A DNA stretch of 64,000 nucleotides, from positions 4,125,001-4,189,000 of the forward strand of contig NZ_JAUSYQ010000002.1 in the NCBI RefSeq assembly GCF_030816965.1. Direction: 5' to 3'. Position numbers and translations under genes: made by a program. The first letter of the stretch is position 1; each line of letters begins with the position of its first letter. Under the pieces are notes generated by a model, which had not been told where the DNA came from, searched no databases, and worked only from the letters and a program-made list of their open reading frames with translations. The DNA comes from Streptomyces canus. Lineage in GTDB: Bacteria; Actinomycetota; Actinomycetes; Streptomycetales; Streptomycetaceae. Of this stretch, positions 55,746 to 62,300 are shown one piece after another.

Positions 55746-55790
55746 CGTCGGGGTGGACCGCACCGCTGGTACGGGTGGTCCACCCCGACG
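55746..55790 (-). terminator. 14-bp hairpin between peptide genes and M50 gene (likely attenuator)
   Basis: CGTCGGGGTGGACC (55746-55759) and GGTCCACCCCGACG (55777-55790) form a perfect 14-bp stem around a 17-nt loop in the 108-bp gap between the second peptide gene and the M50 gene. A partial terminator here would let the peptides be made in excess over the protease, as seen in many peptide-precursor operons. Confidence 0.75.
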
Positions 55791-55808
55791 ACCGTGGTCA
55801 GGCCGGCG

Positions 55809-56027
55809 CTACTGCTTGACGACGATCGACTGCGAGGCCTGCGACTCGGCGACCGAGTACGAGGAGTGGTCGTTGAGCGCCGCGGACTGGTTGTCGGCCT
55901 GGATGTTGGCGATGTGCTTGGTGACGTTGGTCGTCTTGTTGAAGCTGAACTTCAGACGACCGAGGGCCTCCCGGCCCGGCAGCAGCTCGGCGGACTCGGT
56001 CTCCAGCTCGTGCATGTCCATGCTCAT
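55809..56027 (-). CDS. Putative precursor peptide 1 (leader-core type)
   Basis: The 72-residue peptide has an acidic/helical N-terminus HELETESAELLPGREALGR followed by LKFSFNKTTNVTKHIAN and a variable Ser/Ala/Asn/Gln-rich end (LNDHSSYSVAESQASQSI, VVKQ). It contains no cysteine. Its first 43 residues are almost identical to the next peptide, while the last third differs, the pattern expected of a leader and core. ATG 56027 has AAAGGA upstream. It is followed by a strong hairpin and then the PqqD-like/M50 protease gene. I do not recognise the family. Confidence 0.75.
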   Translation of the reverse strand: MSMDMHELETESAELLPGREALGRLKFSFNKTTNVTKHIANIQADNQSAALNDHSSYSVAESQASQSIVVKQ

Positions 56028-56291
56028 GACGGACGTCCTTTCAGTGGTGTGGATGGGGTTCCAGGTGGTGCACGGGTGTTACTGGGTGACCGTGATGCTC
56101 TGGCCCGCGCTGGAGGCGGCGGCCGACGCGAAGGAGTGGTCGTTGACGGCCAGGGACGAGTTGTGGGCCTCGACGTTGGCGATGTGCTTGGTCACGTTGG
56201 TCGTCTTGTTGAAGCTGAACTTCAGACGACCGAGGGCCTCCCGGCCCGGCAGCAGTTCCGCGGACTCGGCCTCGAGCTCGTGAGCGTCCAT
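55905..56291. repeat. Tandem duplication of the peptide leader coding region
   Basis: About 105 bp (about 55910-56020 and 56185-56290) are nearly identical on the minus strand, at a period of about 270 bp. Identity is high even at third codon positions, so the duplication is recent or kept homogeneous by gene conversion. Confidence 0.8.
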
Positions 56292-56294
56292 CAT
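56079..56294 (-). CDS. Putative precursor peptide 2 (leader-core type)
   Basis: The 71-residue paralogue of peptide 1 has HELEAESAELLPGREALGR, the same LKFSFNKTTNVTKHIAN, then VEAHNSSLAVNDHSFASA and AASSAGQSITVTQ. It has no cysteine. ATG 56294 is supported by GAGGGGGAA about 8 nt upstream. It lies 51 nt before peptide 1 and is probably the first gene of the operon. Shared N-terminus plus distinct C-terminus indicates tandem duplication with divergence of the presumed core. Confidence 0.75.
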   Translation of the reverse strand: MMDAHELEAESAELLPGREALGRLKFSFNKTTNVTKHIANVEAHNSSLAVNDHSFASAAASSAGQSITVTQ

Positions 56295-56357
56295 GATCAA
56301 TTCCCCCTCAGGGATGGGCACTTCCGGTCGGACCGAGTCAGGTTCCCCCCAGACTCT

Positions 56358-56396
56358 GTCCAACCTGGTCGGACGTACTGTCCAACGAGATTGGAC
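56358..56396. promoter_or_regulatory. Paired dyads GTCCAA-N5-TYGGAC, 22 bp apart
   Basis: GTCCAACCTGGTCGGAC (56358-56374) and GTCCAACGAGATTGGAC (56380-56396) are two copies of one dyad whose starts are 22 bp apart, about two helical turns. They lie between the peptide operon and a divergent helix-turn-helix gene. They are strong candidates for a cooperative operator. Confidence 0.7.
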
Positions 56397-56468
56397 ACTA
56401 GGGCCTGGCAGGGCCTGTGCGCAACCCGTTCGGGGAATCACCCTTTCGGCGGCGGGAGGGGCCGCCCG

Positions 56469-56474
56469 TAGAAT
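56469..56474 (+). promoter_or_regulatory. TAGAAT -10 element before the HTH regulator
   Basis: TAGAAT at 56469-56474 matches the Streptomyces -10 consensus well. A start around 56481-56485 would place ATG 56485 (in frame) at or near the 5' end, so two start choices exist for the regulator. Confidence 0.5.
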
Positions 56475-56526
56475 CGGCTGCGACATGGACGGTTCCGCCG
56501 AGCGGCGAGCAGGAAGTGACCCACCC

Positions 56527-56919
56527 GTGGCCAACGCACTGCAGCAGTTGATCCGTGAGCGCCTGGACCGCAAGGGCTGGTCCTACGGCGACGTGGCGCG
56601 CCGCGGCGGCATCCCGCGCTCCACCGTCCACCACCTGGCGACCACCGACCGAGTCGTCCGCATGCCCCAGTCGACCACCCTGGAGGGCCTGTCCAAGGGG
56701 CTGGAACTGCCGTTGGACACCGTGCGCCGCTCCGCCGCGGAGGCCTGCGGCATCCATGTGTACGGCTCACCGGCGGGCCAGGACCCCGAGGGCACGGTCC
56801 GCTCGGCCGACCCCGAGGTGGACCTGCTCATCGCCAGCCTCCAGAAACTCTCGGCCGACGACCGCCGCCACGTGGCCGCGCTCGTGGAGTCCCTACTGGA
56901 CCGCACCCCGAAGAAGTAA
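56527..56919 (+). CDS. Helix-turn-helix (XRE-like) regulator, probable controller of the peptide locus
   Basis: The 130-residue product starts with an HTH motif (LQQLIRERLDRKGWSYGDVARRGGIPRSTVHHLATTDRV). A short linker with PQSTTLEGLSKGLELPLDTVRRSAAEACG follows, and then a helical C-terminus (VDLLIASLQKLSADDRRHVAALVESLLDR). GTG 56527 has AGGAAG upstream; ATG 56485 extends it by 14 residues. It is divergent from the peptide operon and is the natural candidate to bind the paired dyads. Confidence 0.8.
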   Translation: MANALQQLIRERLDRKGWSYGDVARRGGIPRSTVHHLATTDRVVRMPQSTTLEGLSKGLELPLDTVRRSAAEACGIHVYGSPAGQDPEGTVRSADPEVDLLIASLQKLSADDRRHVAALVESLLDRTPKK

Positions 56920-57857
56920 CCACCCGGCCACACCACGTCCGTTCCCGAGCGCCACTCCGGAGAACGACCCCGCCCCACACAAGCGGCCACCCGGGCACTG
57001 GCCCACCCGGCGGACGCGCCCTTCACGGCCACCGGGGCACTGACCCCGCGGACGCACCCTGACCCCGACCCACCACCCCGCGGACGCGCCCTTCACGGCC
57101 ACCCGGACGCTGGCCCACCCCCGCAGACGCACCCTGACCCCGACCCACCACCCCCGCGGACGCGCCCTTCACGGCCCCGACCCTGCACCCGCAATTGGCC
57201 GCCCGGGCGCTGACTCACCCCGCGGACGCGGCTCATCCGGGCCCGTGCCGCGCGAGCAGCCGGCTGGCACCCGACGACCTCACGCCACCTGAGCAGGCCG
57301 CCGACATCCGACCCCACGCCACGCGAGCAGCCCGCCGACATCCGACCCCACGCCACGCCAGACGGGCGACGCCCATCCCCACGCCACGCCAGACGGGCGC
57401 CCGAGCCGACCCACCCCGGCCCGAAGGCGCGCCCCTTCGGGCCCCTGCTCCGCACCACGCGAGCCCTCAGGGGCGACCCCGCACTGGCAAACACCGCCTG
57501 ACACGCGCTCCGGACCGCAGAAGCATCCGGCACCCGCCCCTTCCCCCAGGAAGCGACCTTCCGGGGCCGCCCTCGCACCACGCACCCACCCGGGACCCCG
57601 GCCCCACCCCACGGGCACGACCCCGAACCACGAGTCCGCCACGCGAACGAGCCTCCGAAACCCGCCCCTCCGCCACCTCTGGCCAAGGAAGTGACCGTCC
57701 GGAAGCATGTCCCGGCGGTCCGCGACCGCGGATGTTCGCTCTTCCGTGGAGTCGGAAAAGAATTTCGACTGTGGCCGAAAGCACCCCACTCCCCCGCTAG
57801 TCTCTCGTCCTGCCCGAGGAGCGAGAGCCGCACGACCCCGGGCTCCCAGGGGGGAAT
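56920..57857. other. 938-bp C-rich, repeat-containing intergenic region
   Basis: No convincing gene is seen. The string CGGACGCGCCCTTCACGGCC occurs at 57011, 57081 and 57157 (spacing 70 and 76 bp), with ACGCACCCTGACCCCGACCC between copies. A second repeat set follows at 57297-57400 (GACATCCGACCCCACGCC twice, CACGCCAGACGGGCG twice). Open frames through it are low-complexity and likely not coding. Confidence 0.6.
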
Positions 57858-58118
57858 GTGTTGTTCGTGCATGGCGGGCCGGCCACAGCCGTGGTCCGCG
57901 GACCCGCCGGTGAATCGGTCGTTCTGCTCTCCGGCGAGCTGCCCGAGGTACTGACCGATCAGTCAGTGACCGAACTCGTGGAACTGGCCGCCGCCGTCCT
58001 GGACGCGGACGAGCTGCCCCTGTTCCACACCTGTCTGAGAACACTGCGCCGCGACGGCATGCGCGCCGGCCGCCGGATCGAGATCGACGGTGCCGTACTG
58101 ACCGTCTACGAAGGTTGA
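57858..58118 (+). CDS. Small conserved-looking protein, unknown function
   Basis: The 86-residue protein has the pattern of a small alpha/beta domain (VVRGPAGESVVLLSGELPEVLTDQSVTELVELAAAVLDADELPLFHTCLRTL, IEIDGAVLTVYEG). GTG 57858 is preceded by GGGGGGAA. An ATG two bases upstream is in another frame. It is convergent with bldA and ends before a terminator hairpin. I do not recognise a function. Confidence 0.65.
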   Translation: MLFVHGGPATAVVRGPAGESVVLLSGELPEVLTDQSVTELVELAAAVLDADELPLFHTCLRTLRRDGMRAGRRIEIDGAVLTVYEG

Positions 58119-58131
58119 CGGCGGAGTACCG

Positions 58132-58160
58132 GCCCACGCGTGAGAACTCGCTGCGTGGGC
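58132..58160. terminator. Bidirectional terminator between the small ORF and bldA
   Basis: GCCCACGC (58132-58139) and GCGTGGGC (58153-58160) pair around a 13-nt loop. It lies 13 nt after the small ORF's stop and 7 nt beyond the tRNA 3' end. Confidence 0.65.
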
Positions 58161-58167
58161 GGGAAAG

Positions 58168-58251
58168 TGCCCGGAGCCGGACTTGAACCGGCACGCCCGC
58201 GAAGGGGCAGCGAGGTTTAAGCTCGCCGTGTCTGCATTCCACCATCCGGGC
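58168..58251 (-). tRNA. bldA: tRNA-Leu(UAA), BldA
   Basis: Read on the minus strand, the gene begins GCCCGGATGGTGGAATGCAG and ends with CTCCGGGCA. The acceptor stem is GCCCGGA/TCCGGGC. The anticodon stem GCGAG/CTCGC encloses the loop CTTAAAC, giving anticodon UAA, which reads UUA leucine codons. A long variable arm (TGCCCCTTCGCGGGCG) and GGTTCAAGTCC T-loop confirm a leucine-class tRNA. CCA is not encoded. This matches BldA, the rare-codon tRNA that controls morphological development and secondary metabolism in Streptomyces. The -10-like AGCCTA/TAGGCT lies at 58280-58285, with CTGTTC at 58302-58307 (16-bp spacer). Confidence 0.93.
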
Positions 58252-58641
58252 AGGCCATGGGCTCCGCGTCGAGGTTCCGAGCCTATCGGGACGCTTCCCC
58301 CGAACAGCGGACGGGCGGACCGATGTTGTCTTATTTTATTGACGTCTGAGGGTGCATCAGACCACGGAACACGCCATCCGCACTTGCCAATAGCGTTACG
58401 TGGGACACCCGGCCGCGCACGCGGAATGACGGAATTTCACCGTACGAACGAGGACGCTCCACCTGTTCTCTGCACTTGCCCCGATCAGGGGCCGCCGTCA
58501 TCCCCAGGTATGACACCGAGTGGCGCGGTCCCTCCGAAGTCTGCCTTCGGAACCAGAACTGCGGCTGACTACACGGCGCGCTGCGGCCACCACGATGGAA
58601 GACGTCCTTCAACGATGTCGTCCCGCTAGGAGTTCCATCCC
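58252..58641. other. Intergenic region between bldA and the ABC transporter
   Basis: About 390 bases carry divergent promoter signals. Toward the transporter, TTGACG (58339-58344) overlaps a perfect dyad GTCTGA-N7-TCAGAC (58344-58362), a possible operator. Toward bldA, TAGGCT (58280-58285) with CTGTTC (58302-58307) is a likely promoter. No ORF is convincing. Confidence 0.55.
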
Positions 58642-59439
58642 GTGACCACCACACCCTCCCCCAGACTTCGTCCGGAGGTGCCCCCAGCCGGCCGGACCAC
58701 CACCGTGGCCGCGCGCGCCACGGATCTGTCGAAGATCTACGGACAGGGCGAGACCCAGGTGGTCGCCCTGGACCGGGTCACCGTCGAGTTCCGGCAGGCC
58801 GAGTTCACCGCGATCATGGGCCCCTCCGGCTCCGGCAAGTCCACGCTGATGCACTGCGTCGCCGGCCTCGACACCTTCTCCTCAGGTTCGGTCCGCATCG
58901 GCGAGACCGAGCTCGGCTCCCTGAAGGACAAGCAGCTGACCAAGCTGCGGCGGGACAAGATCGGCTTCATCTTCCAGGCGTTCAACCTGCTGCCGACCCT
59001 GACGGCCCTGGAGAACATCACCCTCCCGATGGACATCGCCGGCCGTAAACCGGACAAGCAGTGGCTGGAGTCGGTCATCCGGATGGTCGGGCTGCGGGAC
59101 CGCCTCAGCCATCGGCCCGCACAGCTCTCCGGCGGCCAGCAGCAGCGTGTCGCCGTCGCCCGGGCACTGGCGTCCAGGCCCGACATCATCTTCGGTGACG
59201 AGCCGACCGGAAACCTCGACTCACGCTCCGGCGCCGAGGTGCTGGGCTTCCTGCGCAACTCCGTTCGGGAGCTGGGGCAGACGGTCGTCATGGTGACCCA
59301 CGACCCGGTGGCCGCGGCGTACGCGGACCGGGTGGTGTTCCTCGCGGACGGCCGGATCGTGGACGAGATGTACCAGCCCACGGCCGACAACGTGCTCGAT
59401 TTCATGAAGCAGTTCGACGCGAAGGGCCGCACCTCCTGA
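58642..59439 (+). CDS. ABC transporter ATPase, MacB/LolD type
   Basis: The 265-residue ATPase has Walker A (GPSGSGKSTL), Q-loop IFQAFNLLPTLTALENI, signature QLSGGQQQRVAVARALA, Walker B (IIFGDEPTGNLD) and switch MVTHDPVAAAY. The PTGNLDSRSG segment is typical of MacB/LolD/FtsE-like ATPases that pair with FtsX-domain permeases. GTG 58642 has TAGGAG upstream. The stop is directly followed by the permease start. Confidence 0.94.
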   Translation: MTTTPSPRLRPEVPPAGRTTTVAARATDLSKIYGQGETQVVALDRVTVEFRQAEFTAIMGPSGSGKSTLMHCVAGLDTFSSGSVRIGETELGSLKDKQLTKLRRDKIGFIFQAFNLLPTLTALENITLPMDIAGRKPDKQWLESVIRMVGLRDRLSHRPAQLSGGQQQRVAVARALASRPDIIFGDEPTGNLDSRSGAEVLGFLRNSVRELGQTVVMVTHDPVAAAYADRVVFLADGRIVDEMYQPTADNVLDFMKQFDAKGRTS

Positions 59440-61967
59440 TGTTCCGCACCGCCCTGCGCAACGTACTCGCGCACAAGGCCAGACTGCTCATGACCGTGCT
59501 CGCCGTCATGCTCGGCGTGGCGTTCGTGTCCGGCACGCTGGTCTTCACCAACACCATCTCCGAGGCTTACCAAAAGAGTTCGGCCAAGGGCTTCGACCAG
59601 GTCGACGTGGCCGTCACCGCCGAGTCCCGGGAGGACAAGGGCAACACGATCGGGAAGAACCCCGACCTGACCCAGGCGCTGCTCGAGAAGAGCGCCGAGG
59701 TTCCGGGGGCCTCGCACGCCAGCGGCGTCGTCAGCGGCTTCACCGCCATCGCCGACAAGGACGGCAAGCTCATCGGCGGCGGCTTCCAGTCGCAGGGCGG
59801 CAACTACTACGGTGACAAGGACCCCCGGTACCCGCTGTCCGAGGGCGCCGCACCGCACGGCGCGAACCAGGTCGCGATCGACTCCGAGACCGCCGAGCGG
59901 GCCGGCTACAAGGTCGGCGACACCGTGCGCATCTCGGTCGACGGCCCGGTCCTGAAGCCGGTCGTCACCGGCATCTTCACCACCGACGACGGCAATGTCG
60001 CCGCCGGCGGCAGCCTCGCCCTCTTCGACACGGCCACCGCCCAGAAGCTGTTCGGCAAGCCGGGGACGTACGACGAGATCGACGTGAAGGCGGCCTCCGG
60101 CACCTCCCAGACCGCGCTGAAGGCCGTGCTGGACAAGTCGCTTCCCTCGGACCTGGTGGAGACCGAGACCGGCAGGGACCTCGCCGACGAGCAGGCCGAG
60201 ATGATCTCGTCCTCGATGAGCGGTCTCAAGCAGGGACTGCTGGTCTTCGCGGGCATCGCGCTCTTCGTCGGCACCTTCATCATCGCCAACACCTTCACCA
60301 TGCTGGTCGCCCAGCGCACCAGGGAGCTGGCGCTGCTCAGGGCCGTCGGCGCGTCCCGCAGGCAGGTCACGCGGTCGGTGCTGATCGAGGCGTTCGTGGT
60401 GGGCCTGGTCGCCGCCGTGACCGGTCTCGTGGCCGGTATCGGCATCGGCGCCGGGCTCAAGTCCCTCATGGGCACGCTCGGGGCGACCGTCCCGGACGGG
60501 CCGCTCGTCATCACGCCGGGCACGGTCGGCGTGGCCCTCGCGGTCGGCGTCCTGATCACCATGCTGGCGGCCTGGCTGCCGGGCCGCAGGGCGGCGAAGA
60601 TCCCGCCGGTCGCGGCGATGAGCAGTGTGCACGCGAAGGCGACGACCAAGTCGCTGGTGCTGCGCAACACGCTGGGCGCGCTGTTCAGCGGGGCGGGTGT
60701 CGCCGTCATCCTGGCGGCCACCACCATGGACGGCTCGGACGGCCAGGCCCCCATGGGCATGGGCGCGGTCCTGCTGATCATCGGTGTCTTCGTCCTCACC
60801 CCCCTCCTGTCCCGCCCGCTGATCGCGGCCGCGGCACCGCTCCTGCGCGTGTTCGGCATCTCCGGGAAGCTGGCCCGCCAGAACTCGGTGCGCAACCCGC
60901 GCCGTACGGCCGCCACCGCGTCCGCGCTGATGATCGGCCTCACCCTGATCACCGGGATGACGGTGATGGCGGGCAGCCTCCAGAAGTCGATCGACAAGAT
61001 GGCGTCGGCGGCCCTCAAGGCGGACTACGTCGTCTCCATGGCCAACGGCAACGAACTCTCGGCAGACGTCGAGAAGAAGCTGGCGAAGGTCGACGACGTC
61101 ACCGCCGTCAGCCCGCTGCGCAACGCGGCCTCGCGCATCGACGGCCAGACCGAGTACCTGACCGGCGTCAACGGCTCCGCGATCGGCGAGCTGACCGACC
61201 TGAAGGTGGACGACGGCGCGTTCAAGGTAGGCGGCAGCCAGGTGGTCGTGGACGAGGACAGGGCCAAGTCCTTCGGCTGGAAGGCGGGTTCGACCTTCAC
61301 CGTCCACTACGAGGACGGCAAGGCGCAGCAGCTCACGGTCGCCGGGGTCTACGAGGGCAACGAACTGATCAGCGGCATCATGCTCGACACCGCGACGCTC
61401 AGTCCGCACCTGAGCGATCTGTCGGACATGCAGGTCATGCTGAAGACGTCGGACGGCGCCTCCACCGCGACCAAGGACAAGCTGGAGAAGGCCCTCGGCT
61501 CCAACCCGGCCATCAAGGTCCAGGACAAGAAGGATCTGTCCGACTCGATCGCGCAGATGTTCACGCTGATGCTGAACATGCTCTACGGCCTGCTCGCCAT
61601 GGCGGTGATCGTCGCGGTCCTCGGAGTCATCAACACCCTGGCCATGTCGGTGTTCGAGCGGTCCCAGGAGATCGGCATGCTCCGCGCGATCGGCCTGGAC
61701 CGCAAGGGCATCAAACGGATGGTCCGTCTGGAGTCCCTGGTCATCTCCCTGTTCGGCGGGGTTCTGGGCATCGGCCTGGGCGTCTTCTTCGGCTGGGCGG
61801 CCGGTGAGCTCCTCGGCACGAAGATGGCGACGTACGAACTCGTCCTGCCCTGGGCCAGGATGGCGGTGTTCCTGCTGCTGGCGGCGACGGTGGGCATCCT
61901 CGCCGCACTGTGGCCGGCCCGCCGGGCGGCCCGCATGAACATGCTGGCGGCGATCAAGGCGGAGTAA
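59439..61967 (+). CDS. FtsX/MacB-type ABC permease
   Basis: The 842-residue permease has an N-terminal helix (LLMTVLAVMLGVAFVSGTLVF), an extracellular MacB_PCD-type domain, three helices of the first FtsX domain with TRELALLRAVGASRRQVTRSVLIEA, a second extracellular domain and a second FtsX domain (RSQEIGMLRAIGLDRKGIKRMV). Such permeases export lipids, antibiotics or peptides, or signal to cell-wall enzymes. It is 1-nt-linked to the ATPase gene. Neighbouring genes give no specific substrate. Confidence 0.93.
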   Translation: MFRTALRNVLAHKARLLMTVLAVMLGVAFVSGTLVFTNTISEAYQKSSAKGFDQVDVAVTAESREDKGNTIGKNPDLTQALLEKSAEVPGASHASGVVSGFTAIADKDGKLIGGGFQSQGGNYYGDKDPRYPLSEGAAPHGANQVAIDSETAERAGYKVGDTVRISVDGPVLKPVVTGIFTTDDGNVAAGGSLALFDTATAQKLFGKPGTYDEIDVKAASGTSQTALKAVLDKSLPSDLVETETGRDLADEQAEMISSSMSGLKQGLLVFAGIALFVGTFIIANTFTMLVAQRTRELALLRAVGASRRQVTRSVLIEAFVVGLVAAVTGLVAGIGIGAGLKSLMGTLGATVPDGPLVITPGTVGVALAVGVLITMLAAWLPGRRAAKIPPVAAMSSVHAKATTKSLVLRNTLGALFSGAGVAVILAATTMDGSDGQAPMGMGAVLLIIGVFVLTPLLSRPLIAAAAPLLRVFGISGKLARQNSVRNPRRTAATASALMIGLTLITGMTVMAGSLQKSIDKMASAALKADYVVSMANGNELSADVEKKLAKVDDVTAVSPLRNAASRIDGQTEYLTGVNGSAIGELTDLKVDDGAFKVGGSQVVVDEDRAKSFGWKAGSTFTVHYEDGKAQQLTVAGVYEGNELISGIMLDTATLSPHLSDLSDMQVMLKTSDGASTATKDKLEKALGSNPAIKVQDKKDLSDSIAQMFTLMLNMLYGLLAMAVIVAVLGVINTLAMSVFERSQEIGMLRAIGLDRKGIKRMVRLESLVISLFGGVLGIGLGVFFGWAAGELLGTKMATYELVLPWARMAVFLLLAATVGILAALWPARRAARMNMLAAIKAE

Positions 61968-61969
61968 GG

Positions 61970-62200
61970 CCAGGCAGCCGTACGGCACGAGTGGCCCGCC
62001 GCCCGGCGGGCCACTTCTCCTGCCCAACACCCCGCCGACCCTCACGGGATCCGCACGCCGCGCCTCCTCGCCCCAACCACTCCGGCCGACCGGCACACCA
62101 CGTAGGACCAGCAGCCGTACCGCACGAGGGGACCCCGCTCGGCGGGCCCCTCGTTACTGCCCGACACGCCGCCGACCCAGCCGGGATCCGCACGCCGCGA
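61970..62200. repeat. Duplicated terminator-containing segment
   Basis: Two segments of about 95 bp (61970-62066 and 62105-62202) are alike: GCAGCCGTAC, a G/C-rich hairpin, then CACTTCTCCTGCCC or CCTCGTTACTGCCC, and GGGATCCGCACGCCGCG. The second hairpin is ACGAGGGG/CCCCTCGT (62124-62131 and 62147-62154). The copies differ in the stems, so they may be independent terminators derived by duplication. No gene lies between 61968 and 62300. Confidence 0.65.
61991..62014 (+). terminator. Terminator after the ABC permease
   Basis: GTGGCCCGCC and GGCGGGCCAC form a perfect 10-bp stem with a 4-nt GCCC loop, 23 nt after the permease stop. Confidence 0.75.
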
Positions 62201-62300
62201 CCAGTCGCATCAGCCGCTTCGCCCGCCCGGCGGGACTGTCGTCACGGCCGCTGGGTCGTGCCCATGGGCGGACGGCGATGTCAGCCGGCTTCCCCGGGAG

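Noticed and set aside
52931..56919. Assignment of the peptide/M50 locus to the daptide class
   Set aside because: Daptide clusters need an aminotransferase, a methyltransferase and Thr-rich C-termini. None is present here, and both peptides end in Gln.
57011..57400. CRISPR array in the C-rich region
   Set aside because: Only three imperfect copies are present, spacing varies, and intervening DNA is itself repetitive.
58168..58251. An integrated element using the tRNA as attachment site
   Set aside because: No integrase gene or duplicated tRNA 3' end was seen on either side in this window.
58737..62096. 1119-codon minus-strand frame opposite the ABC transporter
   Set aside because: It is antisense to genes with intact Walker and FtsX motifs and shows no domain of its own.
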